A stretch of DNA of 64,000 bases from Bacillus bingmayongensis (GCF_000299035.1 NZ_JH921517.1:609317-673316); one strand, 5' to 3'; numbered from the stretch's first letter, positions 1 through 10,503 are shown. Numbers and translations: made by a program. Notes: a model not told the origin generated them from the sequence alone.

Positions 1-260
1 ATAATGATGGGGGCGATCCTATTTTTGTAATGGATCAACTAAGTGATGAGAAACAAAGGGACGAGCAATGGGTGGAAGAATTGGCGTTGAAAGAAGGAAT
101 GAAACGATTAAATGATCGCGAAAAAATGATTATTCGAAAACGTTTTTTTCAAGGGAAAACACAAATGGAAGTTGCCGAAGAAATTGGGATTTCACAAGCG
201 CAAGTATCGCGCCTTGAAAAATCAGCAATTAAACAAATGAATAAAACAATTCAAGGATAA
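1..260 (+). CDS. sigG: RNA polymerase sporulation sigma factor SigG, C-terminal part
   Basis: Forespore-specific sigma factor acting after engulfment; only the C-terminal part lies in the window and the gene starts upstream. The reading frame is open from base 3, so the ATG at base 30 is an internal methionine. The visible part holds sigma region 4: a stretch rich in Arg and Lys followed by a helix-turn-helix (residues reading GKTQMEVAEEIGISQAQVSR) that contacts the -35 element. The neighbours ymxH, ylmDE and sepF follow as in B. subtilis. Identity rests on the C-terminal sequence plus synteny. Confidence 0.93.
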   Translation, partial: NDGGDPIFVMDQLSDEKQRDEQWVEELALKEGMKRLNDREKMIIRKRFFQGKTQMEVAEEIGISQAQVSRLEKSAIKQMNKTIQG

Positions 261-290
261 GGTCTCATCATTTTAGATGAGACCTTTTTA
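261..290 (+). terminator. Rho-independent terminator after sigG
   Basis: GGTCTCATC and GATGAGACC form a perfect 9-bp stem directly after the sigG stop codon, followed by TTTTT. It separates sigG from ymxH. Confidence 0.9.
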
Positions 291-413
291 TGTGCATGAT
301 TGAGATTCTGTTCATAGGAAAGATTGCGTGTTCATATAATGACAATAAAGTGAAACTATTGGCAGAGGGAAACTTCTCGATTACAAATAGCAACATAAAA
401 GGAGAGAATGACA

Positions 414-692
414 ATGATACGGATTTCAGAGTTTCAAATTAAGGATGTTGTAAATGTCTCTGACGGAAAAAAGCTTGGAAACATTAGCGATATAGATATT
501 GATCTGAACACAGGGAAGATTCAAGCTGTCATTATTTCAAAGCAAACACGAATGCTAGGGATATTTGGGAAAGAGGCAGAGTTTGTCATTCCGTGGAAGC
601 AAATTGTAAAAATTGGAGAGGATGTAATATTAGTAAGAGCTGATCATGTCAATTCTGTAACAGAATCAATACAAACACCGACAATTTCTTAA
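414..692 (+). CDS. ymxH: YlmC/YmxH family sporulation protein (PRC-barrel)
   Basis: Small protein of 92 residues with the PRC-barrel pattern of the YlmC/YmxH family: a short hydrophobic N-terminus, then a segment with a conserved GKKLGNISDIDID turn. The family is conserved in spore formers and expressed during sporulation; its biochemical role is unknown. Two in-frame ATGs exist at 408 and 414. The Shine-Dalgarno GGAGAG at 401-406 leaves only 1 nt before the first but 7 nt before the second, so 414 is chosen. A CATATAAT box at about 331 could be a sporulation-sigma -10 element, but this is weak. In B. subtilis a ylmA gene is found between sigG and this gene; it is absent here. Confidence 0.85.
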   Translation: MIRISEFQIKDVVNVSDGKKLGNISDIDIDLNTGKIQAVIISKQTRMLGIFGKEAEFVIPWKQIVKIGEDVILVRADHVNSVTESIQTPTIS

Positions 693-740
693 AGAATATT
701 ACAAATTCCTCTTTTTTTTATGTTGTCATTATGGAAAAAT

Positions 741-780
741 AAAAGTATGGTAAAATAGACAGGAAGTACCATGCTTTTTT
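741..780 (+). terminator. Intrinsic terminator between ymxH and pgeF
   Basis: Arms 741-752 and 767-778 pair over 12 bp with one G-U pair and end in a T run. It sits just upstream of the pgeF ribosome binding site, so pgeF is either read through or starts within this element. A TTGTCA box at 723 with a weak -10 could serve as a promoter. Confidence 0.7.
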
Positions 781-808
781 ATGTTATTTTATTAAAAGGA
801 GCCGCTTT

Positions 809-1618
809 ATGAGAGAACCATTTATATATGAGGACGGTATATTGTATTTACAAGCGTGGAAAGAACTTGGAAAAATTACTGCAGGATTTACGACAAAAGA
901 TGGTGGAGTAAGTACAGGCTCCTTTCAGGCGATGAATTTAGGGTTACATGTGAATGATATGGTGGAGAATGTTCATGAAAATAGACGTATTTTAGCGAAC
1001 AAGTTACAAAAACCATTAGAAAATTGGATTTGTTCAGAGCAAGTTCATGATCATCACGTTGAAAAAGTAGGACAAGGGGAAAAAGGGCGAGGAATCTATT
1101 TATATGAAGATGGTATTCCAAATACAGACGGTATTTATACAACTGATACAGATGTATGTTTAACATCTTGTTATGCCGATTGTGTTCCACTCTATTTCTA
1201 TGCACCATCACATGGTATGATAGGACTGGCACATGCTGGATGGAAAGGAACTGTAAAAGAAATTGCAAAAGAAATGATTCAAAAGTGGAGAGCAGAAGGG
1301 GTACCAGTTCATGAGATTTATGTTGCGATTGGACCAGCCATTGGGTCTTGCTGTTATGTAGTTGATGATCGCGTATTATCAGCAGCAAAACAAGCGGTAA
1401 ACGGACCTGTTCCATATAAAGTGATTTCAGACGGACAATATGCAATTGATTTAAAAGAAATCAATCGTATATTATGCATACAAGCTGGCATAAAAGATGA
1501 GCATATTGTGATGTCGTCTCTTTGTACAAGCTGTGAAGAACAATTGTTTTTCTCACATCGCCGTGATCGCGGAAAAACAGGAAGAATGTTGAGTTTCATA
1601 GGCTTTAAGGAGGATTGA
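809..1618 (+). CDS. pgeF: Peptidoglycan editing factor PgeF (YlmD, Cu-oxidase_4 domain)
   Basis: Single-domain protein of 269 residues of the YfiH/YlmD family. Members hydrolyse or phosphorolyse purine nucleosides in vitro, and the E. coli member prevents misincorporation into peptidoglycan precursors. The metal and active-site triad is visible: H80 in SEQVHDHH, C125 in CYADCVPLY and H142 in AHAGWKG. The start ATG is preceded by AAAGGAG. The gene heads the ylm cluster leading to sepF and divIVA, which fits an envelope-related role. Older annotations call it a laccase. Confidence 0.92.
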   Translation: MREPFIYEDGILYLQAWKELGKITAGFTTKDGGVSTGSFQAMNLGLHVNDMVENVHENRRILANKLQKPLENWICSEQVHDHHVEKVGQGEKGRGIYLYEDGIPNTDGIYTTDTDVCLTSCYADCVPLYFYAPSHGMIGLAHAGWKGTVKEIAKEMIQKWRAEGVPVHEIYVAIGPAIGSCCYVVDDRVLSAAKQAVNGPVPYKVISDGQYAIDLKEINRILCIQAGIKDEHIVMSSLCTSCEEQLFFSHRRDRGKTGRMLSFIGFKED

Positions 1619-1624
1619 AAACAA

Positions 1625-2299
1625 GTGGCAGTGCAAGAAAATTTAATATTCGTAAATGAGGAAATCAAAAAAGCACGTGAGCGAGCAGAGCGCTCGGCAC
1701 ATGAGGTTAAGCTCGTTGCAGTAACAAAAACAGTAGGAATTGAAAAAACAAATGAAGTAATAGAAGCTGGACTTACTGATTTAGGTGAGAATCGTAATGA
1801 AGGTTTTTTACAGAAGTATGAGCATTTCGGTTCAAAAGTAAATTGGCATTTCATTGGTTCGTTACAAACAAGAAAAGTAAAAGAAATTATTAATGAGATT
1901 GATTATTTACATTCATTGGATCGCATTTCACTTGCAAAAGAGATTCAAAAGCGGGCTACAAAAACAGTGCGATGTTTTGTACAAGTGAAAACATCGTCTG
2001 AAGAATCAAAGCAGGGGATACCAGCAGAAGAAACAATTGCGTTTATTCGTGCCCTGCAAGAGTTTGATAAAATTGAAGTTGTTGGATTGATGACGATGGC
2101 ACCATTCACTGAGGAAGAAGCAGAAATTCGTCATTGTTTTAAGGAATTGCGTGAGTTGCAAAAACAAGTGCAAGGACTAGGGTTATCGTATGCTCCGTGT
2201 AAAGAGTTATCGATGGGAATGTCAAATGATTATACGATTGCAATTGAAGAGGGTGCTACATATATTCGTTTGGGAACGATTTTAGTAGGGAAAGCGTAA
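1625..2299 (+). CDS. ylmE: YggS-family pyridoxal-phosphate homeostasis protein
   Basis: Protein of 224 residues with the fold of the N-terminal domain of alanine racemase. PLP would attach to K35 in the VAVTKTV motif; C-terminal motifs include ELSMGMSND and the phosphate-binding IRLGTILVG. The family buffers free pyridoxal phosphate and affects amino-acid pools, and no enzymatic activity is established. The start is GTG, served by AAGGAGG overlapping the pgeF stop codon, so the two genes are probably translated from one transcript. Confidence 0.92.
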   Translation: MAVQENLIFVNEEIKKARERAERSAHEVKLVAVTKTVGIEKTNEVIEAGLTDLGENRNEGFLQKYEHFGSKVNWHFIGSLQTRKVKEIINEIDYLHSLDRISLAKEIQKRATKTVRCFVQVKTSSEESKQGIPAEETIAFIRALQEFDKIEVVGLMTMAPFTEEEAEIRHCFKELRELQKQVQGLGLSYAPCKELSMGMSNDYTIAIEEGATYIRLGTILVGKA

Positions 2300-2318
2300 A
2301 AGGAAGGAGAATATTATT

Positions 2319-2783
2319 ATGAGTTGGTCAAAAGTAAAATACTTCTTTTTTGACACACCGGAAGAGCGAGAAGCTTACGAAAAGGAAAAGGAGCAAGCTG
2401 AAATGAAAAAACAACAAGATCCTCCAGAGCAGCAGGATATTCCACTTACGAAAGCACAGCCGAAACAAAATATTGTAAGTATTGAAACAGCGAAGCAGTC
2501 TTCTAAAGTTGTTTTGCTAGAACCGCGGACATATTCAGAAGCACAAGGTATTGCGGATCATTTAAAGGGAAGAAGAGCAGTGGTCATCAATTTGCAAAGG
2601 ATGTCAACGGATCAAGCTGTGCGTATCGTTGACTTTTTAAGTGGTACTGTATACGCTATAGGCGGGGATATTCAAAAATTAGGACCGAAAACATTTATTT
2701 GTACACCTGAGACTGTGGATATTGTTGGGGCCATTTCTGAGTTGTTCGGTGAAGAGGAAGAGACAAATATAAAGAGGTGGTAA
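2319..2783 (+). CDS. sepF: Cell division protein SepF
   Basis: SepF polymerises into rings and arcs, binds the C-terminus of FtsZ and tethers the Z-ring to the membrane. The 154-residue protein shows the expected layout: an N-terminal amphipathic helix ([11 protein letters not shown]), an acidic and glutamine-rich linker to about residue 60, then the globular DUF552 domain from about 62 to 145 with VVINLQRMS and [12 protein letters not shown]. It is preceded by AAGGAGA. It sits between ylmE and ylmG, as in most Firmicutes. Confidence 0.96.
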   Translation: MSWSKVKYFFFDTPEEREAYEKEKEQAEMKKQQDPPEQQDIPLTKAQPKQNIVSIETAKQSSKVVLLEPRTYSEAQGIADHLKGRRAVVINLQRMSTDQAVRIVDFLSGTVYAIGGDIQKLGPKTFICTPETVDIVGAISELFGEEEETNIKRW

Positions 2784-2789
2784 TACGCC

Positions 2790-3053
2790 ATGACGATTAT
2801 TTTACAAGCATTGGTCTTGATCATTCAAATTTACTCCTGGGCGCTTATTATCTATATTCTTCTATCATGGTTTCCAGGGGCTAGAGAATCAACATTTGGC
2901 GATTTTCTATCGCGTATTTGTGAACCATATTTAGAGCCGTTTCGGAGATTTATTCCACCTTTTGGTATGATTGATATTTCTCCACTTGTTGCAATTATTG
3001 CGTTGAGATTGGCTAGTAGTGGTTTAATAAGTCTGTTTAGTTATTTCTTGTAA
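2790..3053 (+). CDS. ylmG: YggT family membrane protein YlmG
   Basis: Protein of 87 residues with two hydrophobic segments (about 4-26 and 65-86) flanking a short loop with the family motif [13 protein letters not shown]. The family is linked genetically to division and to membrane-protein placement, but its molecular role is not settled. It starts 6 nt after the sepF stop codon and so belongs to the same transcript. Confidence 0.9.
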   Translation: MTIILQALVLIIQIYSWALIIYILLSWFPGARESTFGDFLSRICEPYLEPFRRFIPPFGMIDISPLVAIIALRLASSGLISLFSYFL

Positions 3054-3068
3054 CAAGAGGTTGGATGA

Positions 3069-3842
3069 ATGAGCATCTATGAGCATTTTAGACCAGAAGA
3101 AGCGGTCTTTGTAGATAAAGCGTTAGAATGGAAACAGGTAGCTGAAGAATATCATCAAGTGAAATTAACGGATTTTCTTGATCCGCGTCAGCAACAAATT
3201 GTTGCTACGATAATTGGTAATCAAGGAGATGCGACTTTGCGACTTTATGGTGCTACGCCAAAAGCGGAAAGGAAAAGAGCTCTTATTTATCCGAGTTACC
3301 TTGATTTAAATGAAGAAGAGTTTCAAGTTGAAGTATTAGAAATTGACTATCCTTCCAAGTTTTATACGCTTGAACATAGGCAAATATTAGGTGCATTTAT
3401 GTCTCTTGGTCTCACAAGAGAAAAGTGCGGTGATATTTTGCTTCAAGAAAATCGTGCCCAAATTATAGTTGCAAAAGAAATTGTTTCATACATTGAAATG
3501 AATTTACAATCGATAGGGAAAATGAAGGTCTCACTCTCCTCTGTACAAGCAGAGAAAGTATTGCGATTGCAAGAAGAATGGAGAGAACAGTCTGGAACTG
3601 TTTCATCACTTCGATTAGATGTCCTGCTAGCTGAAATGCTCCATATATCACGGCAAAAAATGCAGCCGCTTATAAAAAGCGGCCTTGTGAAAGTAAATTG
3701 GAAAACGGTTGAGCAAACTGCATACGAGTGTTTTCCGGGTGATGTTTTTTCAGTTAGGGGATATGGCCGGAGTAAATTATTTTCTGTAGAAGGAAAAACG
3801 AAACGCGACAAATGGAGAGTTTTGTATGGTATACTAAAATGA
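3069..3842 (+). CDS. ylmH: S4-domain RNA-binding protein YlmH
   Basis: Protein of 257 residues with an N-terminal YlmH-specific region and a C-terminal S4 RNA-binding domain from about residue 180 (SSLRLDVLLAEMLHISRQKM). The B. subtilis homologue binds stalled 50S subunits and can act in ribosome-associated quality control. That is relevant because rqcH is present further on in this window. The gene follows ylmG and precedes divIVA, the usual order. Confidence 0.9.
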   Translation: MSIYEHFRPEEAVFVDKALEWKQVAEEYHQVKLTDFLDPRQQQIVATIIGNQGDATLRLYGATPKAERKRALIYPSYLDLNEEEFQVEVLEIDYPSKFYTLEHRQILGAFMSLGLTREKCGDILLQENRAQIIVAKEIVSYIEMNLQSIGKMKVSLSSVQAEKVLRLQEEWREQSGTVSSLRLDVLLAEMLHISRQKMQPLIKSGLVKVNWKTVEQTAYECFPGDVFSVRGYGRSKLFSVEGKTKRDKWRVLYGILK

Positions 3843-3933
3843 TTAGTTTTTTAGAAGGAAAATCTCTAATTTTGTCGAAGAAAAGATATAATTAAAAGAG
3901 GAAAATTTAGATAACTACTTGGAGGTGGCGTTT

Positions 3934-4440
3934 GTGCCGTTAACACCATTAGATATTCATAACAAAGAATTTGGTCGCGGATTCCGTGGCTATGATGAGG
4001 ATCAAGTAAATGAGTTTCTTGATCAGATTATCAAAGATTATGAATTGGTCATTCGTGAGAAGAAAGCATTAGAAGAAAAAGTTGCCCAACTAGAAGGGAA
4101 ATTAGATCATTTCTCTAACATTGAAGACACGTTAAATAAATCTATCGTTGTTGCACAAGAAGCAGCGGAAGAAGTAAAGCGTAATGCACAAAAAGAAGCA
4201 AAATTAATTGTACGTGAAGCAGAAAAGAATGCAGATCGTATCATTAATGAAGCTTTAGTAAAATCAAGAAAAGTTGCATTTGATATTGAAGAGTTAAAGA
4301 AACAAGCGAAAGTATTCCGCACGCGTTTCCGTATGCTATTAGAAGCACAGCTTGAAATGCTAAACAACGATGATTGGGACAAATTAATTGAGCTAGAAGA
4401 AGAAGTGGACGAGCTGTTAAAGAAAGAAGAAACAGTGTAA
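3934..4440 (+). CDS. divIVA: Septum/pole organiser DivIVA
   Basis: Coiled-coil protein that binds negatively curved membrane at division sites and poles and recruits MinJ and other partners. The family N-terminus is clear: MPLTPLDIHNKEFGRGFRGY, whose F and R residues insert into the membrane. Two coiled-coil segments follow (about 28-65 and 75-160). The start is GTG at 3934. The open frame continues up to a TTG at 3919, but AGGAGGTG-like sequence at 3920-3927 lies inside that extension and is correctly placed for 3934. Length 168 residues. A TATAAT at 3887-3892 may belong to a private promoter, but no good -35 is visible. Confidence 0.95.
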   Translation: MPLTPLDIHNKEFGRGFRGYDEDQVNEFLDQIIKDYELVIREKKALEEKVAQLEGKLDHFSNIEDTLNKSIVVAQEAAEEVKRNAQKEAKLIVREAEKNADRIINEALVKSRKVAFDIEELKKQAKVFRTRFRMLLEAQLEMLNNDDWDKLIELEEEVDELLKKEETV

Positions 4441-4442
4441 GC

Positions 4443-4471
4443 TTGACGTTTTTCTCATTATTACATATAAT
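4443..4471 (+). promoter_or_regulatory. Sigma-A promoter of ileS
   Basis: TTGACG at 4443-4448, a 17-nt spacer, then a perfect TATAAT at 4466-4471. It begins 3 nt after the divIVA stop codon and drives the T-box leader of ileS. Confidence 0.85.
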
Positions 4472-4477
4472 TTTAAA

Positions 4478-4741
4478 CAACATATTTATTAAGAAAAACG
4501 AAGATAGGGATAAGTACCTTTTTCATACCTTATATAGCGAACTGAGGACGGTGTAAGCTCAGGATAAGGAGATAAATGGGAATATCACCCTGGAGTTCCG
4601 CGCTGAACAAAAAAGTAAGCGTAGGCGTATATTCGCGTTAAGAATATAAAGAGGACTTTGTATATACATGCATGGTCTACTAGGGTGGTACCGCGGGAGA
4701 CTTTCTCGTCCCTTTTTGGGGGATGAGAAAGTCTCTTTTTT
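4478..4741 (+). promoter_or_regulatory. Isoleucine T-box riboswitch
   Basis: Transcribed leader of ileS that senses uncharged tRNA-Ile. The T-box sequence AGGGTGGTACCGCG lies at 4682-4695 and pairs with the tRNA acceptor end. Upstream, the stem I region contains an ATC triplet at 4584-4586 in AATATCACC, consistent with an isoleucine specifier codon. The leader ends in the terminator at 4697-4741. When uncharged tRNA is bound, the antiterminator formed with the T-box bases would allow transcription of ileS. This is a well-known family, and the assignment agrees with the downstream gene. Confidence 0.95.
4697..4741 (+). terminator. T-box-controlled terminator of the ileS leader
   Basis: GAGACTTTCTC at 4697-4707 pairs perfectly with GAGAAAGTCTC at 4725-4735. 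The stem is extended by the neighbouring C-rich and G-rich bases and is followed by a T run. Confidence 0.93.
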
Positions 4742-4790
4742 ATTCCATTTTTTAGGGTCTTTCTTTTATACATTCGAGGAGGAATTGAGC

Positions 4791-7556
4791 ATGGAGTATA
4801 AAAACACATTACTAATGCCGAAAACAGAATTCCCAATGCGAGGGAATTTACCAAAACGTGAGCCTGCAATGCAAGAAAAATGGGCTGAGATGAACATTTA
4901 TGAAAAGGTACAAGAACATACAAAAGGTCGTCCTTTATTTGTACTGCATGATGGTCCTCCATATGCGAATGGTGACATTCATATGGGACATGCGTTAAAT
5001 AAAGTATTAAAAGATTTTATTGTACGTTACAAATCGATGACTGGATACTGTGCACCATATGTACCAGGATGGGATACACACGGTTTACCAATTGAACAAG
5101 CTTTAACAAATAAAGGTGTAAAACGTAAAGAAATGACGGTTGCGGAATTCCGTAAATTATGTGCAGAATATGCATATGAACAAGTAAATCGTCAACGTGA
5201 GCAGTTTAAACGTCTTGGTGTACGTGCAGATTGGGATCGTCCATATATTACTTTAGAGCCAGCATATGAAGCGCAGCAAATTAAAGTGTTTGGTGAAATG
5301 GCGAAAAAAGGTTACATCTATAAAGGACAAAAACCTGTTTATTGGTCTCCAACAAGTGAATCTGCGTTAGCTGAAGCTGAAATTGAATATAAAGATAAAA
5401 AATCAGCATCTATTTACGTAGCATTCCCAGTAAAAGACGGAAAAAACGTATTAGAAGGCGACGAGAAATTTATCATTTGGACAACAACACCTTGGACATT
5501 ACCAGCAAACTTAGGTATTTCTGTTCATCCAGAACTGGAATACAGCATTGTAAATGTAAATGACGAAAAATATATTATCGCTTCTGAACTATTTGACACA
5601 GTTTCTAAAACGTTAGAGTGGGAAAATGCTCAAATTGTGAAAACGATTAAAGGTAGTGAACTTGAGTATACAGTTGCGAAGCATCCATTCTATGATCGTG
5701 ATTCTCTAGTTATGCTTGGTGAGCACGTTACAACAGATGCTGGTACAGGTTGTGTACATACAGCGCCTGGACATGGGGAAGACGATTTCCTTGTTGGTAA
5801 ACAATATGGCTTAGAAGTTCTTTGCCCAGTTGATGATAAGGGTGTATTAACAAGTGAAGCACCTGGATTTGAAGGGTTATTTTATGATAAAGCGAATAAG
5901 CCAATCACAGAAAAACTAGAAGAAGTTGGCGCATTATTAAAACTAACATTTATTACGCATTCTTATCCACATGACTGGAGAACGAAAAAACCAATTATCT
6001 TCCGTGCGACAGCGCAATGGTTTGCATCTATTGAAGCGTTCCGCAGCGAATTATTACAAGCGGTTGAAGAAACAAAATGGGTACCAGCATGGGGTGAAAC
6101 ACGTCTTCATAATATGGTTCGTGACCGTGGTGACTGGTGTATTTCTCGTCAGCGTGCGTGGGGTGTACCAATTCCTGTCTTCTATGCAGAGAATGGCGAT
6201 CCAATTATTACAGATGAAACAATTAATCATGTAGCAGATTTATTCCGTGAGAACGGTTCTAACGTATGGTTCGAACGTGAAGCGAAAGATTTATTACCAG
6301 AAGGATTTACACATCCATCTAGTCCAAATGGCGAATTCCGTAAAGAAACAGACATTATGGATGTATGGTTTGATTCAGGTTCTTCTCACCAAGCTGTATT
6401 AGAAGAGCGTGACGATCTGCAGCGTCCGGCTGATTTATACTTAGAGGGATCTGACCAGTACCGTGGTTGGTTTAACTCTTCATTATCAACAGCAGTTGCA
6501 GTAACAGGTAAAGCACCGTATAAAGGTGTTCTAAGTCACGGATTCGTACTAGACGGTGAAGGTCGTAAAATGAGTAAATCTATTGGAAACATTGTTGTGC
6601 CGAAGAAAATTATGGATCAATTAGGCGGAGATATTTTACGTCTATGGGTATCTTCTGTTGATTATCAATCTGATGTACGTATTTCAGATGATATTTTAAA
6701 ACAAGTTGCAGAAGTATATCGTAAAATCCGTAACACATTCCGTTTCTTATTAGGAAACTTAGCTGACTTTAACCCAAGTCAAGATGCAGTAGCAGCAGCT
6801 GAACTACGTGAAGTGGATCGTTATATGCTAGTGAAATTAAATGACTTAATTACAAAAGTAAAAGAAGCATATGAAACATATGATTTTGCGGCAGTATATC
6901 ATGCAATTCATAACTTCTGTACAATTGATTTAAGTTCATTCTATTTAGACTTTGCAAAAGACATTTTATACATCGAAGCTGCAAATCATCATGACCGCCG
7001 TGCAATTCAAACAGTACTTTATGATGTTCTTGTTGCATTAACAAAGCTTGTAACACCAATCTTACCTCATACAGCTGATGAAGTATGGCCATATATTCCT
7101 GGTGTTACTGAAGAAAGCGTTCAGCTAACTGATATGCCAGAAGCTGTAGAAGTAGAGGGTGCTGAAGCGCTAAAAACAAAATGGGATGCATTTATGACAC
7201 TTCGCGACGATGTATTAAAAGCGTTAGAAGTGGCACGTAATGAAAAAGTAATTGGTAAATCGCTTAATGCGAGCATTACTTTATTCCCAACTGCGGAAAT
7301 GAAACAAATGTTAGAGTCTATTAGTGAAGATTTAAAACAATTGTTTATTGTTTCTGAGTACAAACTTGGTGGAACAATGGAAGAAGCACCAATCGATGCT
7401 CCGAAATATGAGCATACAGCTGTTGTTGTAGCGCAGGCAACTGGTGAAACATGTGAACGTTGCTGGGTTGTTTCTGAAACAATTGGTAAAGATGCTGAAC
7501 ATGAAACATTATGTGAGCGTTGTGCAACAGTAGTAAAAGAAAACTATGTAAAATAA
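4791..7556 (+). CDS. ileS: Isoleucyl-tRNA synthetase
   Basis: Class I aminoacyl-tRNA synthetase of 921 residues, charging tRNA-Ile and editing valine. Motifs seen: HMGH at residues 64-67 (HIGH signature), KMSKS at 593-597, the CP1 editing domain between, and a C-terminal zinc-binding knuckle with C888, C891, C908 and C911 (two CERC motifs). The start at 4791 follows GAGGAGG. An in-frame extension upstream runs through the T-box terminator and is not real. Regulation is by the T-box leader. Confidence 0.97.
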   Translation: MEYKNTLLMPKTEFPMRGNLPKREPAMQEKWAEMNIYEKVQEHTKGRPLFVLHDGPPYANGDIHMGHALNKVLKDFIVRYKSMTGYCAPYVPGWDTHGLPIEQALTNKGVKRKEMTVAEFRKLCAEYAYEQVNRQREQFKRLGVRADWDRPYITLEPAYEAQQIKVFGEMAKKGYIYKGQKPVYWSPTSESALAEAEIEYKDKKSASIYVAFPVKDGKNVLEGDEKFIIWTTTPWTLPANLGISVHPELEYSIVNVNDEKYIIASELFDTVSKTLEWENAQIVKTIKGSELEYTVAKHPFYDRDSLVMLGEHVTTDAGTGCVHTAPGHGEDDFLVGKQYGLEVLCPVDDKGVLTSEAPGFEGLFYDKANKPITEKLEEVGALLKLTFITHSYPHDWRTKKPIIFRATAQWFASIEAFRSELLQAVEETKWVPAWGETRLHNMVRDRGDWCISRQRAWGVPIPVFYAENGDPIITDETINHVADLFRENGSNVWFEREAKDLLPEGFTHPSSPNGEFRKETDIMDVWFDSGSSHQAVLEERDDLQRPADLYLEGSDQYRGWFNSSLSTAVAVTGKAPYKGVLSHGFVLDGEGRKMSKSIGNIVVPKKIMDQLGGDILRLWVSSVDYQSDVRISDDILKQVAEVYRKIRNTFRFLLGNLADFNPSQDAVAAAELREVDRYMLVKLNDLITKVKEAYETYDFAAVYHAIHNFCTIDLSSFYLDFAKDILYIEAANHHDRRAIQTVLYDVLVALTKLVTPILPHTADEVWPYIPGVTEESVQLTDMPEAVEVEGAEALKTKWDAFMTLRDDVLKALEVARNEKVIGKSLNASITLFPTAEMKQMLESISEDLKQLFIVSEYKLGGTMEEAPIDAPKYEHTAVVVAQATGETCERCWVVSETIGKDAEHETLCERCATVVKENYVK

Positions 7557-7565
7557 TGATGTGAT

Positions 7566-7600
7566 AAAAAACTGACTGCTATTACGGCAGTCAGTTTTTT
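7566..7600 (+). terminator. Intrinsic terminator after ileS
   Basis: ACTGACTGC (7571-7579) pairs with GCAGTCAGT (7587-7595), with an A run before and a T run after. Confidence 0.9.
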
Positions 7601-7784
7601 GCATTCAGTAAGGATTTTTCTTAACAGCTGGCAGATGTATGGAAAGTTCGATTGCTTATAGATTTTCTATCAGGCAGGATGAAGTGATTTTTAAGTACTT
7701 TCCTATGAAGGAAAAATGTGTGAGCGGTAAGTGAGAAAATTTCGGACACACTAACGGTACATTGCAGCCGGGAGGAATGTACAC

Positions 7785-8114
7785 GTGAATGACATCTACA
7801 TGGAAATCAAAGAAGAATTGCAATTGATGAAAAAAGAATTACAGGAGCGACTGGCAAAAGAAGCGATGCACACGTACCGTATGGAATTCGGACAAGAACT
7901 AGGGTATGAAATGAAGGAAGATGCGAAAAAGAAATTATTTTTACATGATATAAGAGAAGATTTAAAAGATGTTGAACGAGCATTATTTAAAATGGAAATC
8001 GACATGTATGGAATTTGTGAAGAAACTGGAAAATATATTCCTGTAAAGCAAATGCAAATGATGCCAACCGCTCGTACAATTTATGAATTTTTATATGAGA
8101 AAGTAAATGTCTGA
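7785..8114 (+). CDS. ylyA: DksA/TraR-like protein YlyA
   Basis: Protein of 109 residues with an N-terminal coiled coil (about 1-65) and a C-terminal region reading DMYGICEETGKYIPVKQ. This region matches the DksA/TraR zinc-finger region, but only one of the four usual cysteines is left. A DksA-like gene of sporulation, ylyA, is found at this place between ileS and lspA in B. subtilis, so the name rests on synteny plus the motif. The start is GTG, with GGAGG 9 nt upstream. Without the zinc finger it may still insert its coiled coil into the RNA polymerase channel, which is inference. Confidence 0.75.
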   Translation: MNDIYMEIKEELQLMKKELQERLAKEAMHTYRMEFGQELGYEMKEDAKKKLFLHDIREDLKDVERALFKMEIDMYGICEETGKYIPVKQMQMMPTARTIYEFLYEKVNV

Positions 8115-8174
8115 TAGGCACAACGATATTATATTACCTTTTTTCGTTTTATTTTATTCTTCCGTAAAGGTTCA

Positions 8175-8696
<522 letters not shown>

Positions 8697-8700
8697 TTGA

Positions 8701-9609
8701 ATGAGCGAAGTAGTACAAGTAACAGTTGCAGAAGAACAAAAAAATGAACGGATTGATAGATTTGTTGCTGGTGTAAACAATGAGTGGTCACGTACACAAG
8801 TGCAGCAATGGATTAAAGATGGTGTTGTAACCGTAAATGGAAATACCATCAAAGGAAATTATAAAGTAAAAGCAAATGATGAAATTGCAGTAGCAATTCC
8901 AGAACCAGAAGAGCTTGACATTTTACCAGAAGACATGAATTTAGAAGTTTATTATGAAGATGCAGATGTACTTGTTGTGAATAAGCCACGTGGTATGGTT
9001 GTACACCCAGCTCCTGGACATACAAGTGGTACACTTGTAAATGGATTAATGCATCATTGTAAGGACCTATCAGGGATTAACGGTGTAATGCGCCCTGGTA
9101 TTGTTCACCGTATTGATAAAGACACGTCTGGTTTATTAATGGTTGCTAAAAATGATATGGCACATGAATCTCTTGTAAATCAGCTTGTGGCAAAAACAGT
9201 AACAAGACGATATAAGGCGATTGTTCACGGTGTAATTCCACATGATAAAGGAATAATTGATGCACCGATTGCTCGAGATAAGAAGGATCGTCAAAGCATG
9301 ACGGTTGATGAAAATGGGAAACACGCTGTTACGCATTTTCAAGTATTAGAACGATTTAAAGATTTCACGCTTGTTGAATGTCGTTTAGAAACGGGACGTA
9401 CACATCAAATTCGTGTTCATATGAAATATATTGGATACCCGCTTGCAGGAGATCCGAAATATGGTCCGAAAAAAACATTAGATATAAATGGACAGGCACT
9501 TCATGCAGGAATTTTAGGATTTGATCATCCTCGTACAGGCGAATATATCGAATTTGAGGCGCCAGTACCAGCAGTATTTGAAGAAGTCTTAAATGTTTTA
9601 CGAAAATAG
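8701..9609 (+). CDS. rluD: RluD-family 23S rRNA pseudouridine synthase
   Basis: Protein of 302 residues with an N-terminal S4 RNA-binding domain (about 15-75) and a RluA-type catalytic domain. The catalytic aspartate is D139 in HRIDKDTSGLL, and the later family motif GRTHQIRVHMKYIGYPLAGD is present. The family isomerises uridines in 23S rRNA; the exact target cannot be read from the sequence. It corresponds to B. subtilis ylyB by position, between lspA and pyrR. Confidence 0.92.
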   Translation: MSEVVQVTVAEEQKNERIDRFVAGVNNEWSRTQVQQWIKDGVVTVNGNTIKGNYKVKANDEIAVAIPEPEELDILPEDMNLEVYYEDADVLVVNKPRGMVVHPAPGHTSGTLVNGLMHHCKDLSGINGVMRPGIVHRIDKDTSGLLMVAKNDMAHESLVNQLVAKTVTRRYKAIVHGVIPHDKGIIDAPIARDKKDRQSMTVDENGKHAVTHFQVLERFKDFTLVECRLETGRTHQIRVHMKYIGYPLAGDPKYGPKKTLDINGQALHAGILGFDHPRTGEYIEFEAPVPAVFEEVLNVLRK

Positions 9610-9611
9610 TA

Positions 9612-9640
9612 TTGACAAAATGAGTAAAAACTGCGATACT
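9612..9640 (+). promoter_or_regulatory. Promoter of the pyrimidine operon
   Basis: TTGACA at 9612-9617, a 17-nt spacer ending in TGC (extended -10), then GATACT at 9635-9640. It starts 2 nt after the rluD stop codon and is the only good sigma-A promoter seen upstream of pyrR. Confidence 0.8.
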
Positions 9641-9660
9641 AACAACAGTTAAATAATGAT

Positions 9661-9769
9661 CCTTTAACACAGCCCCGTGAGGTTGAGAAGGTAACGGTTT
9701 GAAATACTTAGGGTATGCTTGTACCCTTTTTTCAAAAGTCCTCTCGAACACGTTGAGAGGACTTTTTTT
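9661..9769 (+). promoter_or_regulatory. PyrR attenuator 1 (upstream of pyrR)
   Basis: The PyrR binding hairpin (anti-antiterminator) spans 9661-9691: outer pairing CCTT/AAGG, inner CAGCC/GGTTG and the consensus hexaloop CCGTGA. The intrinsic terminator is AGTCCTCTC paired with GAGAGGACT (9737-9763), followed by T. Sequence between (GGGTA/TGTACCC and TTTGAAA/TTTCAAA) can form the competing antiterminator. With UMP or UTP bound, PyrR stabilises the first hairpin and lowers readthrough. Confidence 0.93.
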
Positions 9770-9810
9770 ATACCATCCCTCTCACGCAAGAAAAAAGCTT
9801 GGAGGTGTAG

Positions 9811-10356
<546 letters not shown>

Positions 10357-10358
10357 AG

Positions 10359-10469
10359 CCCTTTTAAATGTAGTCCCGTGAGGCTGCCAAAGGGTCTTGA
10401 CTTTCGTATGTCAAATTTGACATACGAAAGTATAGGACTCTTTGTGCACAGGGCGCAAAGAGTTTTTTT
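10359..10469 (+). promoter_or_regulatory. PyrR attenuator 2 (pyrR-pyrP)
   Basis: Binding hairpin 10359-10394 with outer CCCTTT/AAAGGG, inner TAGTC/GGCTG and hexaloop CCGTGA. The antiterminator contains a perfect 15+15 nt palindrome at 10401-10430 (CTTTCGTATGTCAAA and its complement), flanked by AAGGGTC and GACTCTT. The terminator pairs ACTCTTTGTGC (10437-10447) with GCGCAAAGAGT (10453-10463), followed by seven T. Confidence 0.93.
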
Positions 10470-10503
10470 ATTGCAAAGTTTTAAACTGAAGGAGGATGTA
10501 ACA

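Noticed and set aside
888-1445. Long antisense open frames opposite pgeF and other genes
   Set aside because: Shadows of well-supported genes; composition (rich in Leu, His, Gln, Ser) is typical of antisense frames in AT-rich DNA.
4668-4790. In-frame extension of ileS upstream to 4668
   Set aside because: It runs through the T-box sequence and its terminator; the ATG at 4791 has a good ribosome binding site and gives the usual length.
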